Shown here piece by piece: positions 59,551-64,000 of a DNA stretch of 64,000 bases. Every line of letters begins with the position of its first letter. Position 1 is the stretch's first letter. The stretch lies in assembly GCF_038595055.1 (NCBI RefSeq), contig NZ_CP152002.1, positions 5,066,501 to 5,130,500 of the forward strand, written 5' to 3'. A program made the position numbers and the translations under genes. Under the pieces are notes generated by a model. The model saw only the letters and a program-made list of their open reading frames with translations, ran no database searches and was not told the origin of the DNA. Origin of the DNA: Paenibacillus sp. FSL R7-0345. GTDB taxonomy: Bacteria > Bacillota > Bacilli > Paenibacillales > Paenibacillaceae.

Positions 59551-60933
59551 TTATAGAGTAGGAGGCAAGTTGTTATGGAGTTGTAAAATAAGCCGGATGC
59601 ACGTCCCTTGTCCCGGCTCAGATTCCAGCTCAATTCTGGCCTGATGCGCCTCGGCAATCTGGCGGCATAAGGACAAGCCAAGACCGGCATTGCCATAGAG
59701 GCGCGAGCGGGCCGGGTCTGCCCGGTAGAATGGCTCGAAGGCGCGTTTGCTCTGCTCCGGCGTCATTCCGCTGCCGCTGTCGCGCACCTCCAGCACAGCT
59801 TCCCCATTGTGCTCATAGGCCAGCAGGCGTACCCTACTGCCCGGCTTGGAGGCGTGAACCGCATTCTCGATCAGGTTCACCAGAAAAGCTGCCAGCAGAT
59901 CGGCATCTCCCCGAACGGCAGGAATGGAGCTGACCCTCTCCAGCGGGATTCCGCTCTCTTTTAACTTGTGCTGCTCTGTCTCCATTACTGCCTCAAACAG
60001 ACCGGACACCTCCACCCCGGAAAGTACCAGGGGCTGGTGCCGGAGCACGGACAGATCCAGCAGCTTAAAAGCCAGATTCTTCAGCCGGACCGTTTCGCTC
60101 CAAATGTAATGACCGGCCTTGATCTGCTCTTCCTGGCCGATGTTGGCCGAGGTAAGAAACTCCGCGAAGCCCTGCATGCTGGTCAGCGGTGTGCGCAGCT
60201 CATGGGCCAGATTATCGACCATCCGCTGCTTCTCCTCCGCCATATCGGAGAGCTCGGTCATCCGTTGCTCCACCGCGGCAGCCATCCGGTTAAAGTGAAC
60301 CGCCAGCTCCCCGAACTCGTCTCTGCTATGCAGTTCCACACGGTTCGAGTAATCGCCTTCGGCGATCGTGCGGGTGGTTTCCGACAGCTGCTTTAGCGGC
60401 TTGGTCAGCCGGCGGATCAGCAGATAGAGCAGCAGCGCCAGTACCGGTCCGGCAATCCAGTTGATCAGCACAAAAAAGCGGTTCAGCTCCTGCTGCTGGG
60501 CATACAATCCGCTGATATCGCGGTTATAGGTCAGCTCCAGATCCTGATACGGTGCCGGCAGCGGCATGGACAAAGTGATGATATGCTCATTCTGCCTTTC
60601 TTTCCCGTCAGCCTGTCCGCTGCCGCTATTGGGATAAATTAATCTTCCATTTTCCCGCAGCTCAAGGCCGATTCCCTGGCTGTGGTAATGATCCCCGTAC
60701 GACTGCGCTACACTGGCCAGCAGGACCGGGGTCAAGGTGTTGCCGCGCGCACGGATTGAATCGAGATTTTCAAATATATTGTTTGCGATTAACGTCTGCT
60801 CGCTGGCTGCCCGTCTGGTTTCGCTGTCCATATTCAGCTGCCAGCTTTTTTTCATCACCATAATGACACTTACATCAAGGGCAATAATAAAGAGAGCAAG
60901 TACGGCGAGCAGAATCTTATGCCAGAACCGCAT
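59551..60933 (-). CDS. Sensor histidine kinase
   Basis: 460-residue membrane kinase. Helices lie near residues 5-27 and 160-180, with an extracellular sensor between. Then come HAMP (RRLTKPLKQLSETTRTIAEGDYSNRVELHSRDEFGELA), the phospho-acceptor His in LAHELRTPLTSMQGF (about residue 250), and the ATPase boxes NLIENAVHAS, DSGSGM and NAGLGLSLC. ATG 60933 begins one base after the response regulator stop; the longer frame to 61029 would run inside that gene. Confidence 0.93.
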   Translation of the reverse strand: MRFWHKILLAVLALFIIALDVSVIMVMKKSWQLNMDSETRRAASEQTLIANNIFENLDSIRARGNTLTPVLLASVAQSYGDHYHSQGIGLELRENGRLIYPNSGSGQADGKERQNEHIITLSMPLPAPYQDLELTYNRDISGLYAQQQELNRFFVLINWIAGPVLALLLYLLIRRLTKPLKQLSETTRTIAEGDYSNRVELHSRDEFGELAVHFNRMAAAVEQRMTELSDMAEEKQRMVDNLAHELRTPLTSMQGFAEFLTSANIGQEEQIKAGHYIWSETVRLKNLAFKLLDLSVLRHQPLVLSGVEVSGLFEAVMETEQHKLKESGIPLERVSSIPAVRGDADLLAAFLVNLIENAVHASKPGSRVRLLAYEHNGEAVLEVRDSGSGMTPEQSKRAFEPFYRADPARSRLYGNAGLGLSLCRQIAEAHQARIELESEPGQGTCIRLILQLHNNLPPTL

Positions 60934-60934
60934 G

Positions 60935-61594
60935 CTAGACCTGAACCTCCAGGCGGTAGCCCAGCTTGAATACGGTTTTGATCCGCTCTTCCCAGCCCAG
61001 CTTTTTGCGCAGCTGACGGATATGGACATCTACAGTGCGGGTATCACCGGCAAAATCATAACCCCAGGCCAGCTCCAGCAGCTTTTCCCTGGAAAGAGCA
61101 ATGTTCCGGTTGCGGATCAGCACTTCAAGCAGCTCAAATTCCCTGGCGGTCAGATCCACCGGCTGCTGGTCCACCCTGACCTGCCGCTCCGCGAACCGCA
61201 CCTCCACCTCATCGCAGATAAAAGCCGGCACTGCCTGTTCATTCCTGCGCAGCACAACATTGATCCGGGCCAGCAGCTCCAGCATTTCAAACGGCTTGAT
61301 GATATAATCCTCCGCCCCCAGCTCGAACCCTTTGATCCGGTCAGCCAGCGCATTTTTGGCCGTAATCAGAATCACCGGAATCTGCAAATGGGCAATCCGC
61401 TGCATCACCGCAAACCCGTCCAGCCCCGGGAGCATAACATCCAGCAGAATCAGATCTGTCCGCTCCTGCTCCAGCATGTCCGCCGCCTCCAGACCGTTGT
61501 AAGCCTTGGAATACGTATGTCCGACCAGTTTCAGGTTCATTGTAATCAGATCGCTGATCGGTCGTTCATCTTCAACTACTAATATATGAGCCAT
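60935..61594 (-). CDS. OmpR-family response regulator
   Basis: 219 residues. Receiver domain with DDER-type acidic cluster (VEDERPISD), phospho-acceptor Asp in LILLDVMLPGLDGF (about residue 54), Thr and Lys switch residues (VILITAKNA), and a winged-helix C-terminus (DLTAREFELLEVLIRNRNIALSREKLLELAWGYDFAGDTRTVDVHIRQLRKKLG). Coupled to the kinase downstream. Confidence 0.95.
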   Translation of the reverse strand: MAHILVVEDERPISDLITMNLKLVGHTYSKAYNGLEAADMLEQERTDLILLDVMLPGLDGFAVMQRIAHLQIPVILITAKNALADRIKGFELGAEDYIIKPFEMLELLARINVVLRRNEQAVPAFICDEVEVRFAERQVRVDQQPVDLTAREFELLEVLIRNRNIALSREKLLELAWGYDFAGDTRTVDVHIRQLRKKLGWEERIKTVFKLGYRLEVQV

Positions 61595-61696
61595 TTAGTG
61601 AATATCCTCCTGTGCAAATCGTTAAGAATAACATCATGTTGAGTCTAGCACACCAGTACAGTATTTTCTAAAAAGATATTGTCTGAACCAAAATCA

Positions 61697-61714
61697 CGTT
61701 ATACTAATGTAACG
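61697..61714 (+). promoter_or_regulatory. CGTTA/TAACG dyad over the likely marR promoter
   Basis: CGTTA (61697-61701) and TAACG (61710-61714) flank TATACT-like -10 bases (61700-61705). Position suggests autorepression by the MarR gene. Confidence 0.35.
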
Positions 61715-61789
61715 TATTCTCTTTCTGAAATCTCAATTATCTTATATTGCATACGGGGGCGACTAGCCATTAATAAACAGGATCAGGTT

Positions 61790-62254
61790 ATGCTGGAGTT
61801 CCGGGACTTATTTAACAAGCTGACTTGGATTAATAAAGGGAAGATGGAAGAGAGTCTTAAAGGCTGTAAGCCGTCTGAAGTTCACTGTATTGAATTTATC
61901 GAAAAAAATACGGACTCCAATGTCACAAAGCTCGCAGAGTCCCTGTATATGACCAAGGGTGCTATCAGCAAACTAACCAAAAAGCTTACAGACAGAGGCC
62001 TTATCGAAAGCTATCAGAAGCCGGATAACAAGAAAGAGGTTTATTTCAGGCTGACTGAGCAGGGCAGAACCATATTTAACATTCATGAGGAGCTGCACAA
62101 CGAGTATCGCGAGCGTGATCAAGCCGTATTTGATCAGGTAACCGGGGAGCAGTATGACAGTATGCTCAGCTTCATCGAAAAGTACAGCCGGCATCTGGAT
62201 GCAGAAATCAAGAAACAAGGTCTGGATATCCATAAGTCTGACAGCTCTGAGTGA
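61790..62254 (+). CDS. MarR-family regulator of the drug-efflux gene
   Basis: 154 residues if started at ATG 61790 (weak AGGAT site); an ATT at 61769 after GGGGG or an upstream TTG are alternatives, but a promoter-like stretch at about 61679-61714 argues against the longest frame. HTH and wing: SNVTKLAESLYMTKGAISKLTKKLTDRGLIESYQKPDNKKEVYFRLTEQG. Located just before an MFS drug exporter with two direct-repeat operators between them. Confidence 0.85.
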   Translation: MLEFRDLFNKLTWINKGKMEESLKGCKPSEVHCIEFIEKNTDSNVTKLAESLYMTKGAISKLTKKLTDRGLIESYQKPDNKKEVYFRLTEQGRTIFNIHEELHNEYRERDQAVFDQVTGEQYDSMLSFIEKYSRHLDAEIKKQGLDIHKSDSSE

Positions 62255-62288
62255 TAACTAAACCAACAGCAGCTCATTTCTATCAAAG

Positions 62289-62321
62289 CAGCCCAATTCC
62301 ATTGAGAACGGGCTGTTTTTT
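62289..62321 (+). terminator. Terminator of the marR gene
   Basis: Stem CAGCCC/GGGCTG with a run of six T; 35 bp after the stop. The exporter downstream therefore has its own promoter. Confidence 0.75.
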
Positions 62322-62329
62322 CATTCTTT

Positions 62330-62386
62330 TTTTGTTGACAAGGAAACTATATCAGGTTATTGTTTTGTTGACAAGGAAACTAAATC
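62330..62386 (+). promoter_or_regulatory. Two direct repeats before the exporter gene, each with a TTGACA box
   Basis: GTTGACAAGGAAACTA occurs at 62334 and 62367, 33 bp apart (three helical turns), within longer 24-bp matches differing by one base. Each contains a perfect -35 TTGACA. Probable binding sites for the MarR protein over the exporter promoter. Confidence 0.6.
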
Positions 62387-62405
62387 GCTTTTTAAGGAGA
62401 TTAAC

Positions 62406-63818
62406 ATGGCAAAAGAGAACGTACAGACAGCAGCATTACCCAAAGAAATCCTCATGGCAGCCTGGGCCATTGCCCTGGGAGCGATCGCCCCGATGCTTGA
62501 CTCTACAATGGTGAACATCGCAATTGATCAGCTAACCAGGGATTTTAACACAACCCTCCATATCATCCAGTGGGCGATTACAGGCTATGTTCTGGCCCTC
62601 GCGGTTGCGGTCCCCGTATCCGGCTGGCTAATGAACCAATTTAACGGTAAAAGAGTATTCATCGGCGCCGTTATCGCCTTCGGTATCATCTCTGCTCTGG
62701 TCGGATTCAGCTGGGACATATCCAGCTTCATCTGCTTCCGTCTGCTGCAGGGCTTTAGCGCCGGAGTCATTACCACCCTGATGTTTACCCTTCTGGTCAA
62801 AACCGCCGGTCAGGACAATCTCGGCCGGGTCATGGCTATCGTCAGCACCCCGATGATCTTCGGCCCCATCCTGGGACCTGTAATCGGCGGCTTCATTGTT
62901 CAAGGGGCGTCCTGGCACTGGATTTTCTTCATCAACGTGTTCGTTGTTGTGGCTGCTGCACCGCTGATGATGAAAAAAATCCCTGAATTCGAGCCCTTCA
63001 ATAAAGAAAGTAAGCTCGATCTGTTCGGGATCATTGTTCTGTCATCTATGAGTGCAGCCCTGATCTACGGTATTACAAAAGCAGCCGATCATGCCTCCTT
63101 CAACAACAGCGAAACCATACTTTGGAGCAGCATCGGCCTTGCATTAGCTGTTATCTATCTGGCATATAACCGGATCAGAAGGAATCAGACGGTACTGCCG
63201 CTGAATTTATTTGCCCACACAAGCTTCACAGCCTCCAGCATCGGTTTGTTCCTCGCCAACATTGCCATTATGGGCCCCATGCTGATTCTTCCTTTATTCT
63301 TTCAGAACTTCCGGCATTTCACGGCAATCGAAACTGCCATCGCCCTAATCCCCCAGGGAGTCGGAATGCTGATCACCCGGCCTTTCCTTGGCAGAATGAT
63401 CGATACAATCGGTGCCAAATATGTCGTTCTAGTCAGCCTTGTCCTTTCCCTGATCGGCTCCATTCCGCTAATCTTCATTACCGACACAACAAGTATGATT
63501 TGGATCTCCGTCGTCCTGTTCATCCGCGGAGCCAGCATCGGGGGGATCAGCCTTCCCTTAACAAGTGAGGCCTACATTGGGCTTGACAGCAAGCAGCTTC
63601 CGGAAGCCGGTGTAGGAATTAATATTATCGAAAATCTTGGCGCAAGCTTCGGCTCTGCCGTCATTGCAACTGTTGTGGCAACAGTCATCCAAGGCTTGCA
63701 GCCTACCACTGCCAACGGGTTAACAGCTTACCACGCCGGGTTTCTGGTATCCACCGTTGTGCTTGCGTTTATTTTGATTCCGGGCTTGTTTTTAACGGAT
63801 AAGAGAAGGGCTAAATGA
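62406..63818 (+). CDS. MFS multidrug exporter (DHA2, EmrB/QacA family)
   Basis: 470 residues with about 14 helices. Motifs: LDSTMVNIAIDQL (motif D1) near residues 32-44, GWLMNQFNGKRVFI (motif A), FRLLQGFSAGVITTLMFTLL (motif B) and PMIFGPILGPVIGGFIVQGASWHWIFFINV (motif C), all typical of drug/proton antiporters. AAGGAG precedes ATG 62406. Controlled probably by the MarR protein next door. Confidence 0.92.
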   Translation: MAKENVQTAALPKEILMAAWAIALGAIAPMLDSTMVNIAIDQLTRDFNTTLHIIQWAITGYVLALAVAVPVSGWLMNQFNGKRVFIGAVIAFGIISALVGFSWDISSFICFRLLQGFSAGVITTLMFTLLVKTAGQDNLGRVMAIVSTPMIFGPILGPVIGGFIVQGASWHWIFFINVFVVVAAAPLMMKKIPEFEPFNKESKLDLFGIIVLSSMSAALIYGITKAADHASFNNSETILWSSIGLALAVIYLAYNRIRRNQTVLPLNLFAHTSFTASSIGLFLANIAIMGPMLILPLFFQNFRHFTAIETAIALIPQGVGMLITRPFLGRMIDTIGAKYVVLVSLVLSLIGSIPLIFITDTTSMIWISVVLFIRGASIGGISLPLTSEAYIGLDSKQLPEAGVGINIIENLGASFGSAVIATVVATVIQGLQPTTANGLTAYHAGFLVSTVVLAFILIPGLFLTDKRRAK

Positions 63819-63830
63819 ATGCCCTTTTCA
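63806..63830 (+). terminator. Weak terminator at the end of the exporter gene
   Basis: AAGGGC/GCCCTT stem followed by TTCA, overlapping the stop codon; short T-run. Confidence 0.4.
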
Positions 63831-63845
63831 CCGCTTTCTGCACTT

Positions 63846-64000
63846 TTAATTTGAATCTGCCGGAAAATCCCGATGGCTAACGTCCTTATTACCGCTTTGA
63901 AATTTCCCGGGAGTTAATCCCGTAAATTGCTTGAATTGCCGGCAGAAGTGCTCCACATTATGATACCCGCAATGGAACGCGACTTCAGCGGTGCTCAAGG
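63846..64000 (-). CDS. AraC-family regulator, C-terminal end (partial)
   Basis: The last 51 codons of a gene running in from the right edge: LSTAEVAFHCGYHNVEHFCRQFKQFTGLTPGKF, the second helix-turn-helix of AraC regulators, then a short tail to TAA 63846. Sensor part and target unknown. Confidence 0.85.
   Translation of the reverse strand, partial: LSTAEVAFHCGYHNVEHFCRQFKQFTGLTPGKFQSGNKDVSHRDFPADSN

Overview
The window looks like chromosomal DNA of a Paenibacillus-type Firmicute. Supporting signs are strong AGGAGG-type ribosome binding sites with frequent TTG/GTG starts, an S-layer-anchored (SLH) giant glycanase, CUT1 sugar transport genes without a local ATPase, ECF sigma/DUF4179 anti-sigma pairs, and short intergenic repeats. 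Assignments rest on reading the sequence and on family knowledge; no database search was run.

Layout. (1) 1-4034: arsenic resistance. arsR-arsB-arsC run leftward (arsC is cut by the window edge). A MarR-type regulator, arsM and an ArsN1-like acetyltransferase run rightward. marR and arsM share a TTGCA-N3-TGCAA operator. (2) 4035-5031: repeat island with a VOC protein. (3) 5032-10552: a PepSY membrane protein and a tightly overlapping nosD-nosL-nosY-nosF-tlpA operon without nosZ. (4) 10920-12008: ltrA. (5) 12190-13340: second repeat island with an LRR fragment and a DUF2798 gene. (6) 13362-21721: beta-lactamase-like hydrolase, Lrp regulator, MFS exporter, KimA-type potassium importer, MneP-type CDF manganese exporter, and an MFS/MerR divergent pair. 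(7) 21709-24418: GH78-like rhamnosidase with a divergent AraC regulator. (8) 24566-28895: Fnr-type regulator, rubredoxin, NADH-type reductase and flavodiiron protein, a plausible NO/O2-scavenging electron chain, interrupted by a 950-bp gap packed with short repeats. (9) 29218-31847: EamA transporter and an ECF sigma/anti-sigma pair. (10) 31960-36281: exported GH30 and GH3 beta-glucan/beta-glucoside enzymes. (11) 37156-52963: beta-mannan utilisation locus. It holds a LacI regulator, a 2407-residue CE2-esterase/GH5-mannanase/SLH surface enzyme, an intracellular GH5, an ABC transporter (binding protein and two permeases) and two GH130 phosphorylases. Three copies of a LacI-like operator are spread over it. 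(12) 53114-55020: third repeat island with a second DUF2798 copy, a small membrane protein and an unknown 119-residue protein. (13) 55080-64000: SDR, two poorly known proteins, a response regulator/histidine kinase/exported protein operon, a MarR/MFS drug-efflux pair and the end of an AraC regulator.

How the parts fit. In the mannan locus, the surface enzyme probably deacetylates and cuts mannan. The ABC system imports the oligosaccharides, and the cytoplasmic GH5 and GH130 enzymes finish them to mannose-1-phosphate. The Fnr/rubredoxin/flavodiiron cluster and the nos-like cluster both suggest life at low oxygen with nitrogen oxides and copper. The most unusual material is non-coding: (a) a family of palindromic repeats delimiting small low-GC genes at three islands, and (b) a roughly 25-nt intergenic repeat whose ends are constant but whose core comes in two interchangeable versions.
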